From contig CM039462.1 of NCBI GenBank assembly GCA_022414725.1, positions 42,638,983 through 42,702,982 of the forward strand: 64,000 bases of DNA, in the 5' to 3' direction. The DNA comes from Microglena sp. YARC. Taxonomy: Eukaryota; Chlorophyta; Chlorophyceae; Chlamydomonadales; Chlamydomonadaceae. The position numbers and the translations under genes were made by a program. Positions 30,497 to 41,467 of this stretch are shown here, piece after piece. Each line of letters starts with the position of its first letter. Within the stretch, counting starts at the first letter, position 1. The notes under the pieces are model-generated. The model saw nothing but the letters and a program-made list of their open reading frames with translations. It had not been told where the DNA came from and did not search any database.

Positions 30497-31126
30497 AGCT
30501 CCCAGCAAGCGCCCAACCTCCACGCTGTGCCGCGCGCCCCCAAATCCGCCATTCCCGGGCTGCCCAACATGCAAATGCCCGCTTCCAACAGAGTAGGGAC
30601 AAGTACCCAGTTGCTGCCAACAGGTCCCACCCCCCATCAACAGGGGATTAAGAGAAACCGGGATGGGGGCTATGATTTTCCCACCCCTGGGGAGGAGGGT
30701 CCAGGGGGTCCATGGCTCACCCCTGGGGAGGAGGGTCCAGGGGCTTCATGGCCCACCCCCGGGGAGGAGGGTCCAGAGGTTTCATGGCCCACCCCTGGGG
30801 AGGAGGGTCCAGGGGCTTCATGGCCCATCCCTGGGGAGGAGGGTCCAGGGGCTTCATGGCCCAACCCCGGGGAGGAGGGTCCAGGGTGTCCATGGCCCAA
30901 CCCCGGGGAGGAGGGTCCAGGGTGTCCATGGCTCACCCCTGGGGAGGAGGGTCCAAGAGTTTCCTGGCCCACCCCTGGGGAGGAGGGTCCAGGGGGGCCC
31001 TTGTCCATGGCCCCTGGCCAGATGCACTTGTCTATGGTGGTAAGCCACGCCAGGCAGGCTGATGAGGGAGGGCACATGACAGCTGGCGCTGACACAAACC
31101 GCTTGAGAGAAGACGAGATGGGAGGG
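30497..31126 (+). CDS. Locus A: exon 6 with 12-residue coding repeats
   Basis: Acceptor GCTTCAG|AGCTCCC, donor GGGAGG|GTGAGT; 210 codons, phase 0 both ends, no stop. Begins SSQQAPNLHAVPRAPKS, then IKRNRDGGYDFP (a basic patch, possibly a nuclear signal). Eight to nine copies of TPGEEGPGASWP (36 bp, 30683-31006) follow, then SMAPGQMHLSMVVSHARQ. Locus B has a single repeat unit, so this is a recent in-frame minisatellite expansion. Confidence 0.72.
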
Positions 31127-32244
31127 GTGAGTTTCGGCTGTCAGAAGTTTTTTGTTCATTTATTCATTCATATATTGTATTCATGTATTCATGTGTTTAT
31201 GATTCATATATTTATGTATTTATGATTCATATATTGTATTCATGTGTACATGATTCATGTATTTATGCTTACAAGTATCATATTTATTTACGTAGTTGCA
31301 TATTGATTTAGTTGTGTATTTATTTAGTTAGGAATGGTAGTTGGTTATTGGGGGTGGTGTGGGGGTAGTGTCCAGATGGTGGTGGCGATGTCTCTTGCAT
31401 GGGCTCATGTGGAGATGATGCAGGCAGGGGTGAGTTTGGTGGGCGGTGAGGGGGGGGAGGGGGGCTCACGTGGAGATGATGCAGGCAGGGGTGAGAATGG
31501 TGTGTGGTGATGTGTGGGTGGGCGGTGAGGGGGGGGAGGGGGGCTCACCTGGAGATGATGCAGGCAGGGGTGAGTATAGTGCGTGGTGACGTGTGGCGCG
31601 GGATGATGTGTGGGACTGTGGGTAGGGGTTGGGGCCTAAGGAGGGTGGGGAAGGAGGGACGTTCTATGTGGCTGTTAATAGTCCTACCGTGGCTGAACTT
31701 CTAGCTGCAGTGGAGGGGAGAACAAGGGCGGACTTTCTTAGTGCTTGTGTGTTGTCCCGGGGTAGCTCATCTTCTTGATGTTTTTTGGGTGGTGGGTGGG
31801 GGTGGGGGGGTCTAAGTGTTTGATTATAGTCTTGTGGTAGCTCCATCAAGCTCTTCCTCTCTCTATCCCACTCTCACTCAATCTCACCAATCCCACTCGC
31901 TCTCCCTTACTCACTCTCACTCGTCCTTGCTCTTCCTCACTCTCACTCACTTTTCCTCTCTCTCAATCACTCATCTTGTTCTTGCTCTTACTCACTCTCA
32001 CTCACTCTTACTCTCTCTTACTGACTCATTCTTGTCCTTGATCTTACTCACTCTCACTCACTCTTCCTTTCTCTTAATCACTCTCACTTGCCCTTGAGCT
32101 TACTCACTCTCACTCATTCTTACTCTCTCTTACTCACACACGCTTGCCGCCCTTCCCTCTCTCCCTCACTCTACCTCGCTCTCCCTCACTCTTCCTTGCT
32201 CTCCCTCACTTTTCCGAACTCTCTCCACTCCCACCCATCCGCAG
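31127..32244 (+). other. Locus A intron 6: GT-rich 5' part, pyrimidine 3' part
   Basis: 31335-31655 is G/T-rich with three 60-75 bp units GATGATGCAGGCAGGGGTGA. 31850-32240 is about 390 bp of CTCACTCT/CTTACTCT pyrimidine-rich sequence ending at the exon 7 acceptor CATCCGCAG. 31140-31330 repeats GTATTCATGTATTCATG words. Confidence 0.7.
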
Positions 32245-32511
32245 GCAGCGGCACATGTCAGATTGCCCTTGGATGTTGGTGCTAGCTACGAAGAGGAGGC
32301 GAAGAGCGGCCAGGTGTCATCTTTGGACCGTCGCTCAGAGGGTGGGTCGTTGGGGTACAGGATGATGGGCATGGGGTCCCTGGCTCTGGTCCCTCCAGGC
32401 TCCTTACCCGTAGCCTTTGTCTCGCCTCGTAGCGCCAACGATGGATGTTCTACGGAGGTAGCGATTCGCTACGTCGGGGATGACAACAATCTGGCGCGCA
32501 TGCTATTGAAG
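32245..32511 (+). CDS. Locus A: exon 7, unrecognised
   Basis: Acceptor CATCCGCAG|GCAGCG, donor TTGAAG|GTGGGT; 89 codons, phase 0 both ends. Encodes AAAHVRLPLDVGASYEEEA, SLDRRSEGGSLGYRMMG and STEVAIRYVGDDNNLARML. No known domain recognised. Not found in loci B or C. Confidence 0.65.
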
Positions 32512-32579
32512 GTGGGTGGGAGGGTAGGTGGGTGGGGAGGGAGTGTGGGGTGTGGTGGGCGAAGGATGCTTGGCTCAGA

Positions 32580-32649
<70 letters not shown>

Positions 32650-33494
32650 GGACTCACTGCATGGGGGATGACAGCCACCTCGCGCTCATTCCCCAAGTTG
32701 ACCGGGGCTAGGTGGGTAGGTGTCCGTAGTGGGTGGGAGGTGTGGGGAGGTGCATGCTTGGCTGAGGGGGGGACTGGCTGCATAGGGGATGACAGCCACC
32801 TTGCGCTCATGCACCAAGTGGAACGGAGCTCGGTGGGTAGGTGGTGGTGGACTGGTGGTGGGTGGGAGGTGTGGGGAGGTGCATGCTTGGCTGAGGGGGG
32901 GACTGGCTGCATAGGGGATGACAGCCACCTGGCGCGCATGCTCCAAGTGGCCAGGGGCTAAGTGGGTCGGTGGTGGTGGTAGGCATCGGGGCATACTTCG
33001 CTCACTGATATCCTTGTCCACCTCACCTGCATGGTGTAGGATATCACGGTATCCCATGCATCACCAGGGTTTAGGGTACGTATAAGCTTGCGCATTCCTC
33101 AGCAGGGTTTAGGGCATACATCGCTCACTGTGGGCCTTGTCCACCTCGCCTGCATTATGTAGAGGATCAAGGTATCCCATGCATCACCAGGGTTTAGGGT
33201 ATGTATAAGGTGGTGCATGCCTCAGCAGGGTTTAGGGCATATATTGCTTACTGTGACCCTTGTCCACTCACCCGCATTATTGTGTAGGGGATCAAGGTAT
33301 CCCATGCATCACCAGGGTTTAGGGTATGTATAAGCTGGTGCATGCATCAGCAGGGTTTAGGGTTCGCATTTTCACTTTAACCCTTCTCCGCCTCACCTCA
33401 CATGTGTAACATGTAAAGCTAGTGAACACATCATTATATGTTAGGGCTTACATCACTCACTGCGGCCCTTGTCTGTCTCAATTTCTATGTGCAG
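32512..33494 (+). repeat. Locus A intron 7: copied exon ends, (GA)n and 125 bp repeats
   Basis: (GA)n at 32577-32646. Three degenerate copies of the exon 7 end and donor follow (GATGACAGCCACCT..GCGC at 32666, 32787 and 32917; spacing 121 and 130 bp). From about 33045 to 33370 there are three 125 bp units with ATCCCATGCATCACCAGGG and TTTAGGG words. Confidence 0.75.
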
Positions 33495-33740
33495 GCTGTC
33501 AGGCTAGCGCATACATCAGCATTGCACCAAGGCCTGGCAGGAGCAAACACCTTCGCCATGTGTCGACGCTCATTCCTTACCTGGATGGCAGGCACCCCCA
33601 TGGCTGTACTCAGCGAACAGGGCACTGATTTAGAGCAGATGAATGGCATTGAGCGCCGACTGCTCAGATACACAGATGATGCAGCCTACTGCCTGGACCT
33701 GCTGTCAACCTTGGGCTTCTCATGCTTTTTAGGGGAATAG
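33495..33740 (+). CDS. Locus A: exon 8, C-terminal exon
   Basis: Acceptor TATGTGCAG|GCTGTC. Phase 0 encodes AVRLAHTSALHQGLAG, ANTFAMCRRSFLTWMAG and IERRLLRYTDDAAYCL, ending FSCFLGE-TAG. Amphipathic, helix-rich text; no domain recognised. Completes a model of eight exons whose phases all agree. Absent from locus B. Confidence 0.65.
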   Translation, partial: AVRLAHTSALHQGLAGANTFAMCRRSFLTWMAGTPMAVLSEQGTDLEQMNGIERRLLRYTDDAAYCLDLLSTLGFSCFLGE

Positions 33741-33895
33741 GACGCGCCCACTTCTAAGTCCACTTGTCATTACGGAGGCAATTTTGGGAAGTGACCCTCC
33801 GCAGCCAACTACATCACACATCACCACAGCGCACTCGCCATCCATGTCACTCACCACTGCTGCATAAGGACCGACTGACTGAAGGTTGATCGATG

Positions 33896-34832
33896 AGATG
33901 AACAAGCCAGCTGTGTAAGTGAGAGAAACTGTGTAGGCCAACTGTGTAAGAGCCAACTGTGTAAGCCAACTGTGTAAGCCTACTGTGTAAGAGCCAGCTG
34001 TGTAAGAGCCAGCTGTGTAAGCCAACTGTGTAAGAGCCAGCTGTGTAAGCCAACTGTGTAAGAGCCAGCTGTGTAAGCCAACTGTGTAAGAGCCAGCTGT
34101 GTAAGCCAACTGTGTAAGAGCCAGCTGTGTAAGCCAACTGTGTAACAGCCAGCTGTGTATGCCAACTGTGTAAGAGCCAGCTGTGTAAGCCAACTGTGTA
34201 TGAGCAAGCTGTGTAAGCCAACTGTGTAAGAGCCAGCTGTGTAAGCCAGCTGTGTAAGAGCCAGCTGTGTAAGCCAACTGTGTAAGCCAACTGTGTAAGA
34301 GCCAGCTGTGTAAGCCAACTGTGTAAGAGCCAGCTGTGTAAGCCAACTGTGTAAGAGCCAGCTGTGTAAGAGCCAACTGTGTAAGAGCCAGCTGTGTAAG
34401 TGTGTAAGCCAACTGTGTAAGAGCCAGCTGTGTAAGAGCCAACTGTGTAAGAGCCAGCTGTGTAAGCCTACTGTGTAAGCCAACTGTGTAAGAGCCAGCT
34501 GTGTAAGCCAACTGTGTAAGCCAACTGTGTGAGAGAGAGAAACTGTGTAAGCCAACTGTGTAAGAGCCAGCTGTGTAAGCCAACTGTGTAAGCCAACTGT
34601 GTAAGAGCCAGCTGTGTAAGCCAACTGTGTAAGCCAACTGTGTAAGAGCGAGCCAGCTGTGTAAGCCAACTGTGTAAGCCAACTGTGTAAGAGAGAGAAA
34701 CTGTGTAAGCCAACTGTGTAAGAGCCAGCTGTGTAAGCCAACTGTGTAAGCCAGCTGTGTAAGAGCCAGCTGTGTAAGCCAGCTGTGTAAGCCAGCTGTG
34801 TAAGCCAACTGTGTAAGAGAGAGAAACACGTG
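33896..34832. repeat. 28 bp satellite (GCCAACTGTGTAAGAGCCAG)
   Basis: About 60 alternating sub-units GCCAACTGTGTAA (13 bp) and GAGCCAGCTGTGTAA (15 bp), with occasional GAGAGAAACTGTGTAA. It gives long minus-strand open frames (TVGLHSWLLHSWLTQ) that are artefacts of the repeat. Lies between locus A and the duplicated downstream block. Confidence 0.95.
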
Positions 34833-35013
34833 CAATGCCCTACATAGCAAGGGACAGAGTGGTGTGTGTGTGTGGTGGTGGTGGTTGGGGTATGTTTGGG
34901 GGGTAATAGGGTGTCCAACCGCACATCCAGCCAATGCTTGGGAAGACAATTCTTAAGGGGTTGTCTTCCATCTCTCATTTTTTTAAATCTTGGTACGGGT
35001 ATTCAACGTGTGT

Positions 35014-35210
35014 TCCTTTTCGGCTATGCGCAGCAGCTTCTAGCCAGCTCTAGGTGCCAAGCACTGGGTGAAGCACTGAGTTTGCTACCACAATGGAATA
35101 CCCGGTGTGCCAGCTTTCAGACGCAGGTCCCTGCTAGCTTCAGGTTATACCCCATTATGGAGAAGGGACGGAAGCTACCTAGAAACTGCTACATGGAGCT
35201 ACGACCAGGA
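35014..35210. mobile_element. AGCAGCTTCTAGGCAGCTCC-family MITE
   Basis: Left end TTTTCGGCTATGCGCAGCAG then CTTCTAGCCAGCTC; right end GGAAGCTACCTAGAAACTGC. The counterpart at 56149-56340 lies in the B-side duplication. Confidence 0.6.
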
Positions 35211-35450
35211 ACATTAGTTTACCCTACTGCATCTAGGTATTGTTAATATCTTTTCTGATTGACATACACAGAAATCAAAGTTGTTCTGTATAATTACTAA
35301 CATCTTGCCTCGGGCTTAGACGAGAAGCTGACAGTAGGGTTGAGATACAAAACGCACACGCATTTCTCGCAACCGCCTTCCAATTCCAAGCCCCCCTGTG
35401 CGACACCCACGGAAACCAGAAACATAATAAGCGATTATGCAACTTAAAGA

Positions 35451-35690
35451 CTTGTCCATATCCATGGTGGTAGAAATGCACCCACACCCACACCCACCAG
35501 CTTGTCCATATCCATGGTGGTAGAAATGCACCCACACCCACACCCACCAGCTTGTCCATATCCATGGTGGTAGAAATGCACCCACACCCACACCCACCAG
35601 CTTGTCCATATCCATGGTGGTAGAAATGCATCCACACCCACACCCACACCCACACCCACCAGCTTGTCCATATCCATGGTGGTAGAAATG
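35451..35690. repeat. 50 bp tandem repeat
   Basis: Units of CTTGTCCATATCCATGGTGG, TAGAAATGCA, (CCCACA)n at 35451, 35501, 35551 and 35601, plus a 12 bp longer unit. The B-side duplicate has a single unit near 56612, so expansion followed duplication. Confidence 0.9.
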
Positions 35691-36358
35691 CTGCTAAATA
35701 CACCTCCTTAGGTAAGAATCAGAGTTGTTCAGGGGGACTCCAAGATTTGCATCTTGAGACGCACCCAGTTCCAAGATCTGCATCATAGACGCAACGCAAA
35801 CTAAAAAAACAGTGTCTGAGACGCAACGGACCCTCCAAGAACTCAATCAACCTACGGTATATGTTTCTGATATGAAACATACCCCCCAAATCTGTGTCTG
35901 AAACGCAAGACGCAGCATTCTAAACAACCTTGGTGACAAGCCCCTGGAGACAGAACACACCTCAGTGGCGAGAACGATCACATGGTTAGGGATGGAGTCA
36001 TTGTGTCAAGACATGCCCAGAAAAGACACAATTTTCCTTCTTATTTTTTTACTTCTATTTCAGCCTGGTCGTAACTGGAGGCTACTTGGGATCTCTGCCT
36101 AGTCACTTTTGTTAGCTACTCGTAGAGTCCTAGCAGCTTCTAGGCAGCTCCTTTCCCCTGTCCTTGGCCCAAAGCTGAAGCTAGCTAGTGTGTATGCAAG
36201 CTGGCATGGCGATTATTCCAATGCAATTAAAGATCTGAATGATTTGGGATTGACCATTTTCCTGGCTAATGAAGCTGGCTGGGAGCTGCCATGTGTATCA
36301 CAAAACAGAGACAGTGTGCCTTTTGCCTGCAAGGGCCACCTAGGGCACGTGGGATGCA

Positions 36359-36531
36359 TAGCTTTTCTCTTCCGCTATGAGCAACAGCTTATAGGCAGCT
36401 CCATGAGCCAGCCACTGATTGTAGTCCCAAATTTTCAGCTTCCAAATGCAATATGTTGCGTTAGGTTTAGCTGAGTAGCAAGTCAGGGGATCTGCCCAGA
36501 AGCTGCTGCCCGTAGCCGAAAATAAAAGCTG
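36359..36531. mobile_element. AGCAGCTTCTAGGCAGCTCC-family MITE
   Basis: Left end AGCTTTTCTCTTCCGCTATG, AGCAACAGCTTATAGGCAG; right end CTGCCCAGAAGCTGCTGC, CCGTAGCCGAAAATAAAAGC. Inverted ends of about 40 bp. Confidence 0.7.
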
Positions 36532-36996
36532 TGTGCACACTTTCGATTTACAGAAAGAGTGAGTGGTATTTGTTTTTTTATGAGCTGACCATAAAGTTAT
36601 GGATTTGAATTGTTACATGGTTTTTCAGCATACTCTGGGCTACTCACCGTCGTCAAACTCCAAGCCCCCCTGTGAGATACCCACGGAAATAAACCAGGGA
36701 CTACACTTAGCAGATAAACAGTTTAAAGACTTTCTCGGGCGCTGACCTTGAAGTTATGCTTTATGTAATTTTACCCTTTGGTTTTGAAAGTAAGCTCTAC
36801 AGAGAACGAGTGCGGTGAGCAGCCTCAAGGTAGGCTGGAGCCATTGAATCGCACTCCACTGTAACATGTATGCATACACACCAGCTTTTGTTTAAATTCA
36901 GCCAGCTTCCCCAAGTCCAAACCTACTACATTTCATTTCATGGTCATAGACAGGCCAACCATTCCTCAACCAAAAATACATATTGAATTTAATTTA

Positions 36997-37552
36997 GTAC
37001 CGTATGCGCCTTAAGTATTGGCAAACGACCCTTTGCCAAACCGGGTTAGGGGTCCAGCTTGAGACCACTCCTGGTAGTTGGCCTTTGCCAAGTTACGGTT
37101 ACCATGGTACTATGTCTACTAAGCCCTAGCAAGTTAAATGTTCCTGATTTGAATTCCTTCATGGTTTTATTTTCAGCAAGCTTGGGTAGACTACTTTGTA
37201 AACATGAACTTATCCTTGAACTTGGTTACATGGCTCCAGCCAGCAATTTGGCTGGCTGGACCCATATACCGGTCTGGCTACTAAGCCCAAGCAAGTTTAA
37301 TGCTTCTGCTTTGACTTGTTACATAGTTTTACAGCAAGCTTGGGAAGACTACTTGGTGAACATGTAACAAGGAAATGTAACAATAACATAAGACCCTTTG
37401 CCAACTGGATTTCAAGTCTGAACTTGAGACAGTCAAAGCCATAGACCCCTTTGCCAAGTTAGTATTGCCATGCTTTTCTGAGACCCACTTTTAGGGGGGA
37501 AATGACATTTGCCAATACTTAATCTTGCCAATACTTAAGGCGCATACGGTAC
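36997..37552. mobile_element. 556 bp element with 28 bp perfect TIRs
   Basis: Left GTACCGTATGCGCCTTAAG, TATTGGCAA; right TTGCCAATACTTAAGG, CGCATACGGTAC, exact reverse complements over 28 bp. Interior holds a roughly 167 bp tandem duplication (CAGCAAGCTTGGG at 37177 and 37335). No transposase ORF. The target duplication is not clear. Confidence 0.8.
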
Positions 37553-37714
37553 ATGGTCTATCAGCCGTCTGCAGGTGGAGTAAATATGGGTATTATAAAC
37601 ACTATTACACCACAATCATGGGTACATAACGCAATCGTATGGAGGTAGACGGTCTAAAGGCAGGTCCATGTCCAAGAGGCAAAGAGTAAAAGCAAGAAAG
37701 TGAGCAAATGCCAT

Positions 37715-37760
37715 GACCATGCAATATAGCATAGCTTAAGCTATGCTATATTGCATGGTC
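37715..37760. repeat. 46 bp perfect palindrome
   Basis: GACCATGCAATATAGCATAG, then CTTAAG at the centre, then CTATGCTATATTGCATGGTC. Every base pairs and there is no spacer. No gene nearby explains it. Confidence 0.97.
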
Positions 37761-38944
37761 TTCTCAAATCTCAATGCTCTTCCGGGCCGATATTTGATCA
37801 TTCTCACCTGGCCGATCTGGGCCACCCAGGTTGATGATACCTCTACACCCTCACCAACTTGGTTGTGACAAATGCAGCAATTGGGGGGTAACCTGAATAC
37901 CTTGGTATTGACTTCTGCTCAACTTTATTCTGAACTGGTTGTGAAATTCTGGGTATTGAGATATTCCGTAGAAAGGCGGATTACCATTGGACCTGAGACG
38001 CCATAACATACGAGGCCCAATCAAATATAGGAATTTGTGTGCCGGCACTTCTGACATTTCTGTGCAGAAGTGCCTAAATAAATACCACAATATACCACTG
38101 TACTACTGTAGGTAGCTACGAGGTATCGATACACAAATACAGCCATACCGGCATTCCGGCAATAATAATTAATTCAAAATTGTTCAGAATTCCCTGTTGA
38201 AATACAAAAAAGTGGGCGAATCGAATCATATATTGACAGGCAACAGATAATTTTACACGACACTTTTTATGTGCTACATCCGTGCTTATGTGCTACATCC
38301 GTGCTTATGTGCTACGTCCGTGCTTTTCATTTGCTTTGAGTTTTTAAAACTGTGCTGGTTGGTAACATTACACTTTCATAGACAGACCATCACTGACCCA
38401 GGACAAGTCCGATGATCCGATCCACACAGACTTCCGACCATATATATATGATTTCCAACTTATTTATAAATGCTTTCGAGATTTCCCAAGTCTTGACGAA
38501 TGCTATCAGCAGAGCCTCTGGCCCTGTTTATCCCCTTGGAATTAATTCATCCTTCACCCAGCCTCACCCAACGGGTACTTCGGGATCTGCATATGCGGAA
38601 ACCAGGAATCTCGGGGAGTGTTCAGATATTCCCAAATATGTTACGTCCCTTCAGGTCGCAGCTACCCGTAGCTTCCCGAGACTGTAGCAACGAAAACGCG
38701 GGAACAAAAAACCATACTTGAAATTGAAGATCCAAAAAGATTAGTAATTGAAACAAGGGGAATTGGGATATAGTATGCCAGAACGTTCGCGTTAGCTCGG
38801 GAATTGTAGCTTCACCTTTCTCTAGTTGAATTCTTTATTCTTCAAACCGACGCTGTGCCCGTACCCTGCCATCGAGTGAGTAGCGCTAGTGGTAAATAGG
38901 AAGGAGCATTAAAAGCAGCAAACATTCGCCGCAGTTATAATTGA
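37761..38944. other. No supported gene
   Basis: Three 20 bp units TGTGCTACATCCGTGCTTA lie at about 38270-38330. A 91-codon open frame (38412-38687) has no recognisable domain or splice support. Confidence 0.3.
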
Positions 38945-39998
38945 CCCCCACTGACCCCCCCCCCCCCCCCCCCACACACACACACGCACACGCACACACA
39001 ATCCATACCCCATGCTCCATGCCCTCACAACCCCATACCCCATCCCAACACCAACAGCTCTCACACCCACATCCCACACTCCACACCCTTCACCCTACAT
39101 CCCACACCCTACCCCCTAAATACCACACACCACGCACCACACATAACACGCCATACACAATACACAATACACGCCACTATAAACCACCACACACCACCTC
39201 TCCACCAAACACCACCACACACCAAACACCACACACCACACACCACACACCAAACACCACACACCACACACACACACACCACACACACCACACACACACA
39301 CACCACAAACCACACATCCCTCACATCCCTCACAACCCACATTGCACCAAATACTAACCACAAACCCCAAACCTCAATTCATGACTATACATTGCCGCAC
39401 ATCACGGCACACAATGTCTAATCACAATATTTGCAGGGGAGTTAGCTTTCATGTACAATCCTAACGCTGGCAGGCAAGAACAATCCGATCGCAAAATGTT
39501 CCTTGGAAATTTCCATGAGGAAGCTGAGGCAGGGATGTGTTATGATAGAGCCGCCATTGATAGAGCCCACACACAACGCACTACTCCACCCCCCCCACCC
39601 CCACACCCACACCCCACCCCACTCCCACCCCATACCCTCCACCCCACGGCCCCCACACAACCCACACACCCCCACCCATGCACCCACCGAAACCCTTCTC
39701 CCACGCCCCACAGCCCTGACACCCCACAACCCACACAACACACCAATGCTGTGACAAACCACATCCCACAGCCCTGACACCCCACCCCACACCCAACACC
39801 CCGCACCCCACACCGGACAGCATTCCCCACTTCCCACACGCCACACCAACACTCCCAATCCCCACACCCCACAACTCAGCCCCTCGCCCCATGTACGCCC
39901 CCCCCCACCCCCCCCACACAACCCACATCCCTCTGCCCCCTTTACCCCACGCCCCTCCCCAAGCCCCCTACCCCCCACCCCCTTCACACACATACACA

Positions 39999-40029
<31 letters not shown>

Positions 40030-40048
40030 CAACCACACACACACACAC

Positions 40049-40139
<91 letters not shown>

Positions 40140-40972
40140 CGCACCCCACTGCCCCCACTCCAGGACCCCCCCAACCCGCCAACCCCACACACCCCACATC
40201 ACGCCACAACCCCCGCACCAAACACCCCACCCGCTACACAACACACCCCACAAACGATTCCCCTCACACCCCAAATATCGCACATCACAGGCCCCTGCAA
40301 CCCACACACCCCACACCCCACACCCAACGGGCCCGCACACAACACAACACAACGGGCCACAAACACCCAACGGGCCCCCACACCCAACGGGCCACAACCT
40401 CACACCAACGGGCCCACAACACAACACCCCAAATACCACACAACACCCAACACACACAACACACTATGTACAACACACACCACTATACAATGCACACCGC
40501 ACACCACAAATTACCACACCATCACACACCACACGCACCCAATACACACCACACGCCACCATAAACCACCACAAACCACCACCCCACCAAATACCACCAC
40601 ACACCACCACACACAAAACCACACAATACACACCACACACCACACCACACACCACACATCACACCACACATCACACACCACAAACCTCAAACCACATATT
40701 CTTCACAACCCACATTGCACCAAGTACTAACGAAATAACACAGATACAAATTACAACCCACAATCCCCAAACCACAAACAACACAAACCTCAAACCACAC
40801 ACCACATGACAAACCACACAACACACAAACCACACACCACACAAACCACACACCACACAAACCACACACCAAACACCACACAAACCACACACCACACAAA
40901 CCATAAACAACAATGCTTGACTATACACTGAAACGCATCACGGCCCATAATGTCTCATCACAATATTTGCAG
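38945..40972. repeat. Locus C: C/A-only simple-sequence array
   Basis: Nearly G- and T-free plus strand made of ACACACC, ACCCCAC and (AC)n, with C19 at 38955-38973. It is split by a decayed AP2 exon at 39437-39571. Long open frames on both strands (up to 279 codons) are artefacts. Confidence 0.9.
39437..39571 (+). pseudogene. Locus C': decayed copy of the AP2 exon
   Basis: Same acceptor (CACAATATTTGCAG|GGGAGTT) as the exon at 40973. The C-terminal text FHEEAEAGMCYDRAAI is conserved, but one frame change separates it from the start and the donor is lost: the sequence runs straight into ACACAC/ACCCC repeats. Produced by a 1.54 kb tandem duplication that included the C/A array. Confidence 0.8.
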
Positions 40973-41116
40973 GGGAGTTGGCTTTGATTCAAAGTGCAAG
41001 CGCTGGCAGTCATTTATATGGGTGACTGCAGCATCCGGTCGTAAAGTTTCCTTTGGGCATTTTGATGAGGAAGCTGAGGCAGGGATGTGTTATGATAGAG
41101 CCGCCATTGCCATTGG
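40973..41116 (+). CDS. Locus C: AP2 domain core exon
   Basis: Acceptor CACAATATTTGCAG|GGGAGT, donor CATTGG|GTAGGT; 144 bp, phase 2 in and out. Encodes GVGFDSKCKRWQSFIWVT, then RKVSFGHFDEEAEAGMCY and DRAAIAIG. This is the most canonical AP2 sequence in the window (RW..I strand, GRK, FG.FDEEAEA..YDRAAI). No exon 1 is visible upstream, so the locus is 5'-truncated or relies on a distant exon. Confidence 0.85.
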
Positions 41117-41169
41117 GTAGGTCTCTCTCATAACTTACTTTGAGACTGTGTTTAAAACATGTAACATCT

Positions 41170-41467
41170 TATCAGCATGAATAGCGGTGCTCTCGCTTGT
41201 CTTATGTCTTGGTGACTCCTTGTGTACTCCCTTAGAACTATCGGTCCTGACAGTACTATGTCAGCTTCCTGTTGACTGCGTCATCGGTTCTTCTGACACG
41301 CGCTGTCTAGCCTGTACCCTGATCAGGTTCCAGGCTACCGCCCTCCTTCCTCCACTGGTGCCCCTTAATGGGTCTCCTGTGCTTGTAACTTATTCTCGTC
41401 TCCGCATTTATAGATTGGCGTGCTGCACACACAAAGTCCACTCTCCGGAGTGTTATCCAAGCTAATA
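41170..41467 (+). repeat. 5' LTR (298 bp)
   Basis: Begins TATCAGCATGAATAGCGG and ends TCCAAGCTAATA, preceded by CATCT (41165-41169). It differs from the 3' LTR at only two positions that I can see (CTTGTC/CTTGTT and TCCTGA/TCCCGA). Confidence 0.93.

Larger units (their letters stand above)
34836..36863 (+). repeat. Segmental duplication, A-side copy
   Basis: From CAATGCCCTACATAGCAAGG on, this matches 55890-57917 in order. Shared blocks include TCCAAGCCCCCCTGTG, GAGACGCAACGGACCCTCC-type words and AGCAGCTTCTAGGCAGC element copies. The A side has four extra 50 bp units at 35451-35690. No exon supported. Confidence 0.8.

Noticed and set aside
30670..31095. Alternative-frame ORFs over exon 6 of locus A
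   Set aside because: The 36 bp repeat is open in several frames on both strands; only the frame matching upstream and downstream exon phases and locus B is kept.
33729..34978. Minus-strand ORFs of 406 and 332 codons
   Set aside because: They are translations of the 28 bp satellite (TVGLHSWLLHSWL), open in several frames; no gene signals.
39442..40730. ORFs of 262 (-) and 279 (+) codons
   Set aside because: A/C-only simple sequence contains few stop codons on either strand; only the AP2-like piece at 39437-39571 has homology support.
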